Part shown: positions 1-5,034 of the stretch, piece after piece
Numbering within the stretch: the stretch's first letter is position 1
Layout of the letters: each line of letters starts with the position of its first letter
NCBI GenBank assembly: GCA_938003515.1
Contig: CALKYL010000310.1
Span: forward strand, 1-5,374
Origin: an uncultured bacterium
Lineage (GTDB): Bacteria; Planctomycetota; UBA1135; UBA2386
Direction of reading: 5' to 3'
DNA length: 5,374 nt
Position numbers and translations under genes: made by a program
The notes under the pieces: generated by a model
What the model saw: the letters and a program-made list of their open reading frames with translations, nothing else
Databases searched by the model: none
Told to the model about the DNA's origin: nothing

Positions 1-168
1 CCCCCGCGCGACCGGGAGCGCGCGCACCACCTGCTCCCCCCCGGTCCGCGCAACGCCCCCGGCATCCCCCCGAAGGACCGGCGGCGCGCACCGCAGCATC
101 GGCGCGATCGCGCGGCTTCTTGAAGCCCCGTCCGAAGCCCCGTTGGCACCGGCCGGGGCCGGGCGCGG
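1..168. other. Unresolved left edge with possible gene end and small hairpins
   Basis: No gene can be assigned with confidence. Plus frame 1 is open from the window edge to a TGA at 121-123 and is G/C-rich at third positions, so it could be the C-terminal tail of a convergent gene, but it is rich in Arg and Pro and looks low in information. The minus frame from an ATG at 99 is also open to the edge and equally G/C-biased, so codon bias does not decide between them. Two small inverted repeats lie between here and the stop at 169: GGCTTC-TT-GAAGCC (114-127) and CCGGCC-GG-GGCCGG (149-162). Either could help end transcription of the minus gene at 169-1230. Neither has a T-run. Confidence 0.3.
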
Positions 169-1230
169 CTACTGCAGCACCAGCTGCACGACCGCGGCGA
201 GGCCGATCTCGCGCACGCCGAACGCCGCCGAGACGCCGTTCGACCAGACGCGCCCGACCGGCTCCCAGCCGCAGACCTGCACCTTCTGCGCCTGGCTGGT
301 CACCAGCCCGAACGCGTTGGCGGCGACGTCGAACGACGCGGCCTGGTAGCGGATCCACTCGCCCAGCACCTGGGGCGTGTTCGGCACCGTGAACGGGAAC
401 TGCACCGTGCCGTCGGGCGCGGCGATGCCGAGGTAGATGCCCGCCGCGTCGATCGACACGAAGCAGCCGGGCGCCCCGAGCGGCGCCAGGTCCTGCGGCA
501 GCGTCAGCCCGGCCCACGTGCCGGACTCGACCGTGCCGAGCGCGAGCAGCACGAGGTTGCCGGGCACCGCGTCGAACGCGCGGGCGATCCACGGCCGGCC
601 CCAGATGACCTGCGTGGTCGCGCTCTCGACGCCCAGCGTGAGCCCGTTCGAGCCGAGGCACGACGGCGGCCCGATCGGCACCATCGGGCTCTGGCAGACG
701 AACGTCGCGTCGAGCGGATAGGCACCGGGCGGCTGGCCGTGCACGACGATCTCGAGCACGAGCCCGCCCTGCTGGGGGTCGTAGGCGAACGGGTTCGCGA
801 ACGCGATTGCGGGCGAGAACGGGTTCGGCGTCGCGCCCGCCCACTGCGCCGGCAGCGTCAGCAGCTGACGCGGCAGCACGACCGTCTCGTCGGCGCCCCG
901 GTTGGCGGCGAAGTCGGCGCCGAGCCCGACCAGGGGCACCGGCAGCGTCGACATCGAGAGCTCGCAGTCGACGACCTTCGTCGCGGTGGTCGCGCCGCCG
1001 TCCAGCCGCAGCTGCACGCCGGCGATGGTCGCGGGACCGGCGAACAGCGACGCGTCGTAGACGTACTGGACGCGCGTCGGCGTGCTGCGCCCGAACGGCA
1101 CGTTGGTGCCCGCCGTGCCCTCGAGCGCCGCGTGCGACGCGGGCAGCGGCAGCGACGACTGCGAACGCGCTGGGGCGGCGAGCGCCGCCGCGCCCGCCAG
1201 CGCGACGGCCCAGAGGCTTCGATCGACCAT
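169..1230 (-). CDS. Secreted beta-rich protein of a planctomycete-type family, function unknown
   Basis: The product is 353 residues. It starts with a clear signal peptide: MVDR, a hydrophobic Leu/Ala stretch at about 5-19, then APARSQ, with likely cleavage around residues 22-25. The mature part is rich in short hydrophobic strands, Gly, Pro and Thr, and shows no catalytic motif I recognise. Its C-terminal half carries LGAPGC (251-256) and AANAFGLVTS (313-322), which I associate with large families of exported proteins in some Planctomycetota; that link is from memory, not a search. Five cysteines (89, 179, 191, 256, 320) could form disulfides outside the cytoplasm, for example 179-191. The frame stays open for 124 codons upstream, but that part lies antisense to the divergent gene. 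The signal peptide decides the ATG at 1230. No good Shine-Dalgarno precedes it. The role may be cell-surface or structural. Confidence 0.8.
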   Translation of the reverse strand: MVDRSLWAVALAGAAALAAPARSQSSLPLPASHAALEGTAGTNVPFGRSTPTRVQYVYDASLFAGPATIAGVQLRLDGGATTATKVVDCELSMSTLPVPLVGLGADFAANRGADETVVLPRQLLTLPAQWAGATPNPFSPAIAFANPFAYDPQQGGLVLEIVVHGQPPGAYPLDATFVCQSPMVPIGPPSCLGSNGLTLGVESATTQVIWGRPWIARAFDAVPGNLVLLALGTVESGTWAGLTLPQDLAPLGAPGCFVSIDAAGIYLGIAAPDGTVQFPFTVPNTPQVLGEWIRYQAASFDVAANAFGLVTSQAQKVQVCGWEPVGRVWSNGVSAAFGVREIGLAAVVQLVLQ

Positions 1231-1687
1231 GGCAAGGCTGCATCGGCCAGCGGCCGAACCCGGCTTGATCCGCTCGCGCGAGCCGGCCGAAGAGACCCTG
1301 GACTTGGCCGCCTCCGACGACCAGCAGCTCGGCGTGCTCGCCCTCTGCGCCGACATCAAGCCGATGCAGACGCTGTTGCTGCACCTGCGGGACCTCGGCA
1401 TGCACGTCGACACCGTGCGCGACCTCGAGGTCGCGCGCTCGACGTTCTTCGGCGCCGGCGGCCACGACTGCCTGGTGATCGCGCCCGACGTGCGGCCGGG
1501 CCTCGTGGCCCGGGTCGTCTCGTCGCTCGGCACCGTCGATCCGGACCTGGCGATGGCGACGTTCGGTCCGGCGCTGCGGGCCAATCGCTCGGCCGCGCGC
1601 ACCGCCCGGCTCGGCGGCTACCACCCGGGCTCGCGCGCGGGCCAGGGCGCGCTCGTGCGCTTCCTGCGGGCGCTGCCGCGGCGCTAG
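1229..1687 (+). CDS. Small receiver-like (pseudo-receiver?) protein, function unknown
   Basis: The product is 152 residues from the ATG at 1229. Residues 1-33 look disordered. From residue 34 the pattern resembles a two-component receiver: a first strand GVLALCAD (35-42), a helix MQTLLLHLRDLG (46-57), a second strand, a helix, then a strand and turn HDCLVIAPDVRPG (79-91) like the phospho-acceptor strand DLVLLDxxMPG. The fit is imperfect. The first strand has one acidic residue instead of the usual pair, the aspartate (87) is one place off relative to the PG turn, and no conserved Lys is visible near residue 112. I therefore infer a degenerate receiver that may bind partners without phosphorylation; an unrelated alpha/beta fold is possible. 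Third-position G/C bias is strong from about 1265, so the start could be TTG 1265 or GTG 1334. It is divergent from the exported-protein gene, sharing its start site. Confidence 0.6.
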   Translation: MARLHRPAAEPGLIRSREPAEETLDLAASDDQQLGVLALCADIKPMQTLLLHLRDLGMHVDTVRDLEVARSTFFGAGGHDCLVIAPDVRPGLVARVVSSLGTVDPDLAMATFGPALRANRSAARTARLGGYHPGSRAGQGALVRFLRALPRR

Positions 1688-1719
1688 CAGGCCGTCCACG
1701 ACGCGGCCAGCGCCGTCAT

Positions 1720-1740
1720 GCGCCCCCGCTCGGGGAGCGC
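1720..1740 (+). terminator. Hairpin after the receiver-like gene
   Basis: GCGC-CCCC (1720-1727) pairs with GGGG-GCGC (1732-1735 and 1737-1740), leaving A1736 bulged and a GCTC loop, for eight G/C pairs. It begins 33 bases after the stop of the plus gene and is followed by a few scattered T residues but no real T-tract. It may be an intrinsic terminator of the kind seen in GC-rich genomes. Confidence 0.35.
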
Positions 1741-1763
1741 ACATCCTTCACCCCGCCGCGCGA

Positions 1764-1923
1764 AGTACTGACGACCGGGGTGTTGAAGACGGGATCGCAC
1801 GCGCGCCCGATCAGTCGCAAGGCGATCACGATGGTCGGGACGCTGCGCCGTGTCTGTGCGTTAGGCAGACCGTCACCGCGACAGCGCTTGCGGCGGCTTT
1901 CCAACACTCGGGTAGTCAGTACT
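1764..1923. repeat. 22-bp imperfect inverted repeats about 160 bp across; possible small mobile element or structured RNA
   Basis: The left arm is 1764-1785 and the right arm 1902-1923. Read inward, both begin AGTACTGAC and end GTGTTG; 19 of 22 positions match, and one of the three mismatches would be a G-U pair in plus-strand RNA. A further nested pair, CGCAAG (1816-1821) and CTTGCG (1887-1892), lies inside. The arms and their surroundings are visibly less GC-rich than the genes on either side. The element sits between two convergent gene ends. It could be a MITE-like insertion with terminal inverted repeats, a remnant of an insertion sequence, a bidirectional terminator or a structured RNA. 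No target-site duplication is evident next to the arms, and no credible protein is encoded inside. Confidence 0.5.
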
Positions 1924-1937
1924 GGTCGGTTGCGGGC

Positions 1938-1954
1938 CCGGGCCTAAGGCCCGG
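1938..1954 (-). terminator. Hairpin over the sigma factor stop codon
   Basis: CCGGGCC (1938-1944) and GGCCCGG (1948-1954) form a perfect seven-pair G/C stem with a three-base loop. The stem spans the TAG stop (1944-1946) of the minus-strand sigma gene. No T-tract follows on the minus strand, so termination is plausible but not proven. Confidence 0.3.
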
Positions 1955-2567
1955 CCGTGCCCGGCGCGTCGGTGCCGAGCAGGCCGGCCAGCCGCGCGAG
2001 GCCGCGCGCCACGAGACCGCGCACGGCCGACTCGCTGATGCCCTTCTGCCGGGCGATCTCGGCGTAGCCGAGCCCGGCGAGCCGCGAGAGCAGCACGGCG
2101 TCGCGCTGCGCCTCCGGCAGGAACTGCAGCGCCGCCTCGACCCGGCTCAGCTCCTCCTTCGCGCCGGCGACGCGCGACGGCGTCAGGCTCGCGAAGCTGC
2201 CGAGCACCGCCGCCTCGTGCTGCTCGGTGGGCAGCTCCTCGACCCGCGCCGGGTCGCGCATCTCCTGCTTGTGGTAGCGGTAGCGGTCGACCACCTTGCG
2301 CGACGCCTGCAGGAACAGATAGGCGCGGAACTGCTCTTCGGCGCGGAAGCTCAGCTTGTCGAGGTCGCGCAGCACCTCGCGGCACACCGACTGCGCGAGG
2401 TCGTGCACCGACTCGCGCTGGGCGAGTTCGCCGCCGACCTTCGCGCGCAGATAGGCCACCAGGGCCGGCAGGTTGTTCGCGAACAGTTCGTCGAAGGCGG
2501 CGCGGTCCCCCGACGTCGCCTTGTGCACCTTGCTCTCGAAGTCGTCGTCGGATCGGCCGGTCACCAT
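1944..2567 (-). CDS. RNA polymerase sigma factor, sigma-70 family ECF type
   Basis: The product is 207 residues, normal for a two-domain ECF sigma factor that directs core RNA polymerase to an alternative set of promoters. Region 2 spans about 17-105. It includes FDELFANNLPALVAYLRAK (25-43) and the region 2.2-like core HDLAQSVCREVLRDLD (55-70), then FRAYLFLQASRKVVDRYRYH (80-99). Region 4 spans about 141-198: LPEAQRDAVLLSRLAGLGY leads into a helix-turn-helix at about 168-193 (YAEIARQKGISESAVRGLV) that would read the -35 element. The DLAQSVCREVL form is one I associate with Planctomycetota. The ATG at 2567 is preferred because GGAGG lies just before it (minus copy of 2570-2574), although the two-base gap is short. 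A GTG at 2693 would add 42 low-complexity residues. No anti-sigma gene lies next to it; upstream is tRNA-His. A TAGACT box (minus, 2694-2699) could be its -10. Confidence 0.88.
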   Translation of the reverse strand: MVTGRSDDDFESKVHKATSGDRAAFDELFANNLPALVAYLRAKVGGELAQRESVHDLAQSVCREVLRDLDKLSFRAEEQFRAYLFLQASRKVVDRYRYHKQEMRDPARVEELPTEQHEAAVLGSFASLTPSRVAGAKEELSRVEAALQFLPEAQRDAVLLSRLAGLGYAEIARQKGISESAVRGLVARGLARLAGLLGTDAPGTAGP

Positions 2568-2730
2568 CGCCTCCAGAAGGCGCTCCGCCCGCGCCCCTGG
2601 GAGCAGCGGCGCCGCCCGCTCGCGCGTTCGTGGCCCGCGCGAAAATCGGCGTGCGGCCGCGCCGTCCGGCCGGATCACACGCCCACCGCGCACAGTCTAC
2701 CGCGGCGAGGAGCCCGGCGACGGCGAAGGA

Positions 2731-2808
2731 TGGGGTGGCTAACGGGACTCGAACCCGCGACCCCCAGAACCACAATCTGGTGCTCTAACCGACTGAGCTA
2801 TAGCCACC
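2731..2808 (-). tRNA. tRNA-His (anticodon GTG), CCA encoded
   Basis: The minus strand folds into a full cloverleaf. The acceptor stem GTGGCTA (2807-2801) pairs with TAGCCAC (2741-2735). The D-arm contains AGCTCAGTCGGTTAGAGC. The anticodon stem is CCAGA/TCTGG around the loop TTGTGGT, giving anticodon GTG. The T-arm is CGGGTTCGAGTCCCG. A G at 2808 sits at position -1 opposite the discriminator C73 (2734), the extra pair that identifies bacterial tRNA-His to histidyl-tRNA synthetase. The 3' CCA is encoded at 2733-2731. It charges histidine and reads CAC and CAT codons. Confidence 0.97.
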
Positions 2809-2842
2809 GCGCTCGGCCCGATCGGCCGGAACGAGGCGAAGC

Positions 2843-2871
2843 AGTGTGCCGCGTCCGCGCGCGCCGGTCAA
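2843..2871 (-). promoter_or_regulatory. Candidate promoter for tRNA-His
   Basis: On the minus strand, TTGACC (2871-2866) matches the sigma-70 -35 box at five of six positions. It is followed after exactly 17 bases by CACACT (2848-2843), a weak -10 box. Transcription would start near 2836, about 28 bases before the tRNA. The -35 box is set between runs of alternating CG. Confidence 0.45.
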
Positions 2872-2898
2872 GCGCGCGCGCCGGCGCCGAGCGGGCGC

Positions 2899-2927
2899 TT
2901 GCATGGCGTCGTCGCGCTCGCTAGCGT
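2899..2927 (+). promoter_or_regulatory. Candidate promoter for tRNA-Lys
   Basis: TTGCAT (2899-2904) and TAGCGT (2922-2927) are spaced by 17 bases. Each shares three of six bases with the sigma-70 consensus. The expected start is near 2934, about 11 bases before the tRNA. The spacing and position fit well; the boxes themselves are weak. Confidence 0.35.
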
Positions 2928-2944
2928 CTTCGCCCCACCAGCCG

Positions 2945-3020
2945 GCCTCCGTAGCTCAGTCGGTAGAGCAGCGGATTCTTAATCCGCGGGTCGAAGGTTC
3001 GAGCCCTTCCGGAGGTACCA
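2945..3020 (+). tRNA. tRNA-Lys (anticodon CTT), CCA encoded
   Basis: This is a complete 76-base cloverleaf. The acceptor 5' side is GCCTCCG (2945-2951) and the 3' side CGGAGGT (3010-3016), followed by discriminator A73 and an encoded CCA (3018-3020). The D-arm contains AGCTCAGTCGGTAGAGC. The anticodon stem is GCGGA/TCCGC around the loop TTCTTAA, so the anticodon is CTT, reading AAG. The T-arm is GAAGG-TTCGAGC-CCTTC. The end pair is G1-U72, a wobble rather than a Watson-Crick pair. It is divergent from tRNA-His, with 136 bases between the two. Confidence 0.96.
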
Positions 3021-3026
3021 CCCGCA

Positions 3027-3057
3027 CGGGTCCGGCGGCCCTGCGCCGCCGGGCCCG
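3027..3057 (+). terminator. Strong GC hairpin after tRNA-Lys
   Basis: The stem 3027-3039 pairs with 3045-3057, giving 13 pairs with one G-U (T3031 with G3053) and a five-base loop CCTGC. It starts seven bases after the tRNA CCA end, where a terminator is expected. No T-tract follows, which is common for hairpins in very GC-rich genomes. It lies downstream of the convergent fusion gene too, so it may also act from the other side. Confidence 0.55.
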
Positions 3058-3103
3058 CTCGCACCGGGCCGACGCCCCCGCGCGGGCGCCACGGCAGCGG
3101 GCG

Positions 3104-3125
3104 GTCCGAACCGGGCGGTTCGAAC
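3104..3125 (-). terminator. Hairpin downstream of the GTPase-kinase gene
   Basis: CCGAACC (3106-3112) faces GGTTCG (3117-3122) across a GGGC loop. There are six perfect pairs, then one mismatch, then two more pairs out to 3104 and 3125. It lies about 30 bases past the stop of the minus-strand fusion gene. A second TTCGAA copy follows at 3133-3138. It is a possible terminator, without a T-tract. Confidence 0.3.
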
Positions 3126-3154
3126 GGGGCTGTTCGAAGTGGGGCGCCGGCCCC

Positions 3155-4972
3155 TCAGAGGTCGGCGCGCGCCGCGACCTCGGAGACCTTGGAGTGCGGC
3201 GCGAGCACGGGCCGCTTCGGCAGGTGCAGCCAGAACGTCGTGCCGACGTCGACCTCCGACTCGAGCAGCACCTGGCCGCCGTGCCCCTGGACGATCTCCT
3301 TGACGATGTGCAGGCCGAGGCCGGTGCCGCTGATGCCGCCGGTGTTGCTGCCGCGCTCGAAGCGGCGGAACAGCCGCTCGCGGTCCTGCTCGGGGATGCC
3401 GATGCCGTTGTCGCTGACCGCGAGCGCCCAGACGTCGCCGCGCTCCTCGCAGTGGATGCGCACCATCGGCGTGCGCTCGCTGGCGCGGTAGGAGATCGCG
3501 TTGCCCAAGAGGTTCATCAGCACCTTGGTCAGGGCCCAGCTGTCGACGCGGGCGGTCGGCAGCGGCTCGACCCGCACCAGCACCGTGTGCTCCTCGAGCT
3601 CGTAGCGCAGCGTGCGCAGCACGTCGGCGACGAGCAGCGTCAGGTCGCAGTCCACGAACTCGAGCTTGATGCCGTCGTGGTCGAGGCGCGAGCTGTCGAG
3701 CAGGTCGCCGACCAGCCGCTCCATCTGGTTGACCGCCATCAGCCCGTTCTCGATCGCCTGCAGCTGCGTCTCCGCGAGCTCGCCGAGGTAGCCCTTCTGC
3801 AGCGTCGACAGCATCAGCCGGACGGCGCTGATCGGCCGATTGAGGTCGTGCACGGTGCACTGCGCGACCTCGACGAGCTCGTGCACCTTGCGCTCGAGCA
3901 GCAGCCGCTGCTCGTCGAGCTCGCCGTAGCGGCGCGCGATCTCGAGGTTCGAGTGCACGGTCTTGTCGAGCAGCGACTCGTCGACCTCCTCGGTCTCCCG
4001 CTCGCCGGCGAAGTCGACGAGCCCGGCCGTCAGGTCGAGGTCGAGCTCCTCGTCGGTCAGGACCTCGCCGCCGGAGGTCGCTTCGGGCGGCGCCTTGTGC
4101 ACGCCGGAGACCTCGCGCAGCTCGTAGTCGAGGTCGAAGTCCTCCTCGCCACCGCCCTCGCCGGGCCTGGTCGGCGTGGCCGACGGCGCCGATTCCCGCA
4201 GCGCCACCCCGGCGCCATCGTCGTCCCGCTCCGCCGGACGGTCCTGCAGCGCGAGCCGCGTCTGCGGCAGCTCCGGCACCGGCACGACCTCGCGCGCGCG
4301 CCGGACCTCGTCGCAGATGTCCCACAGCTTGCGCCGCACGCCCTCGGCGACCTCGCGCGGCGCCGACTTGGCGTCGGACAGACCGTAGAGGGCGACCTTG
4401 CGCTCGACGAGCAGCACCGTCGCCTCGACGAAGGCCTCGAACACGCCCTGTCCCTCCGTCGCGACCGACGGGAACGCCACGACGTCGTCGCGGAAGCGGA
4501 AGTGCCGGTCGAGCTCGGACTCCTCGAGGATGTCGTCGAGGTCGCGCTTGTTGTACTGCACGACGATCGGGATGTCCTCGGACGTGTTGCTCTGCTCCCG
4601 GAGGTGCTGTCGCATGCTGCGCAGCGACTCGACGTTCTCCTCGAGCCGGCTGCGCTGGCTGTCGACGACGAACACCACCGCGTCGGCGCCCTGCAGCACG
4701 TACTTGCGCATCTGCTTGTACTTCGGCTGCCCGGGCACGGTGAAGCCCTGGATGCGGATCTTGAAGCCGCCGACCTGACCGAGGTTGATCGGCAGGAAGT
4801 CGAACAGCAGCGTCGAGTCCTCCTCCGTGTTGATCGAGACGAGCTGGACCTCGTTGCGAGGACAGAAGATGCCGTGCACCTGCTGCAGGCTCGTCGTCTT
4901 GCCGCCCACGCCCACGCCGTAGTAGACGAGCTTGGCGTTGATCGTGCGTTCGGCGACGTTGATGAAACCCAT
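3155..4972 (-). CDS. MglA-type Ras-like GTPase fused to a histidine kinase
   Basis: The product is 605 residues and soluble, with no signal peptide or membrane segment. Residues 1-195 are an MglA-like small GTPase: MGFIN start, P-loop GVGVGGKT (19-26), TLLFDFLP (54-61), switch II TVPGQ (78-82), VVFVVDSQ (99-106), QYNKRD (139-144, guanine specificity) and PSVATEGQGVF (168-178). Residues 243-335 are an acidic linker with DLDYEL and ELDLDL. Residues 336-372 look like a coiled coil. The kinase follows: H-box VHDLNRP (His375), N-box NLLGNA (487-492), G1 DNGIGIP (521-527), F-box LFRRFERG (534-541), G2 GTGLGL (549-554). I infer that the GTP state controls autophosphorylation of His375 and transfer to an unseen response regulator. 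MglA Arg53 is Ser here. ATG 4972 is chosen because MglA proteins begin MSFIN; GTG 5038 would add a Pro/Arg-rich 22-residue tail. No Shine-Dalgarno is evident. Confidence 0.92.
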   Translation of the reverse strand: MGFINVAERTINAKLVYYGVGVGGKTTSLQQVHGIFCPRNEVQLVSINTEEDSTLLFDFLPINLGQVGGFKIRIQGFTVPGQPKYKQMRKYVLQGADAVVFVVDSQRSRLEENVESLRSMRQHLREQSNTSEDIPIVVQYNKRDLDDILEESELDRHFRFRDDVVAFPSVATEGQGVFEAFVEATVLLVERKVALYGLSDAKSAPREVAEGVRRKLWDICDEVRRAREVVPVPELPQTRLALQDRPAERDDDGAGVALRESAPSATPTRPGEGGGEEDFDLDYELREVSGVHKAPPEATSGGEVLTDEELDLDLTAGLVDFAGERETEEVDESLLDKTVHSNLEIARRYGELDEQRLLLERKVHELVEVAQCTVHDLNRPISAVRLMLSTLQKGYLGELAETQLQAIENGLMAVNQMERLVGDLLDSSRLDHDGIKLEFVDCDLTLLVADVLRTLRYELEEHTVLVRVEPLPTARVDSWALTKVLMNLLGNAISYRASERTPMVRIHCEERGDVWALAVSDNGIGIPEQDRERLFRRFERGSNTGGISGTGLGLHIVKEIVQGHGGQVLLESEVDVGTTFWLHLPKRPVLAPHSKVSEVAARADL

Positions 4973-5034
4973 CGGTGGCGGAGGCGGCTGCCGCGGCGGA
5001 CGCCGAGACCATCGGCATCGCGCGGTCCCCGCCT

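Noticed and set aside
102..113. Perfect palindrome GCGCGATCGCGC, containing the HIP1-like GCGATCGC
   Set aside because: A single copy in very GC-rich DNA is easily chance; no second copy marks it as a system.
122..143. GAAGCCCCGT repeated with a 12-base period
   Set aside because: Only two copies; too short to call a repeat array.
1860..1866. GTTAGGC, resembling an integron attC core site
   Set aside because: No matching RYYYAAC partner at a suitable distance and no array of such sites.
1716..1907. A 63-codon minus frame inside the inverted-repeat region, as a transposase remnant
   Set aside because: It shows no transposase motif, its start is a weak GTG, and it spans a hairpin and most of the repeat unit. 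It is too short to support.
739..1947. A 402-codon plus-strand frame, and others at 807-1268 and 437-721
   Set aside because: These are antisense shadows of the exported-protein gene, dominated by Arg, Pro and Ala, and they cross the stops of better-supported genes.
1873..2924. Long frames opposite or out of frame with the sigma factor gene (minus 1873-2775, plus 2217-2924)
   Set aside because: Both run through the tRNA-His gene, and the sigma frame has clear domain motifs.
3118..3138. GTTCGAA repeats resembling tRNA T-loops, as a broken tRNA copy
   Set aside because: No acceptor, D or anticodon arm is present around them, so a hairpin explanation is simpler.
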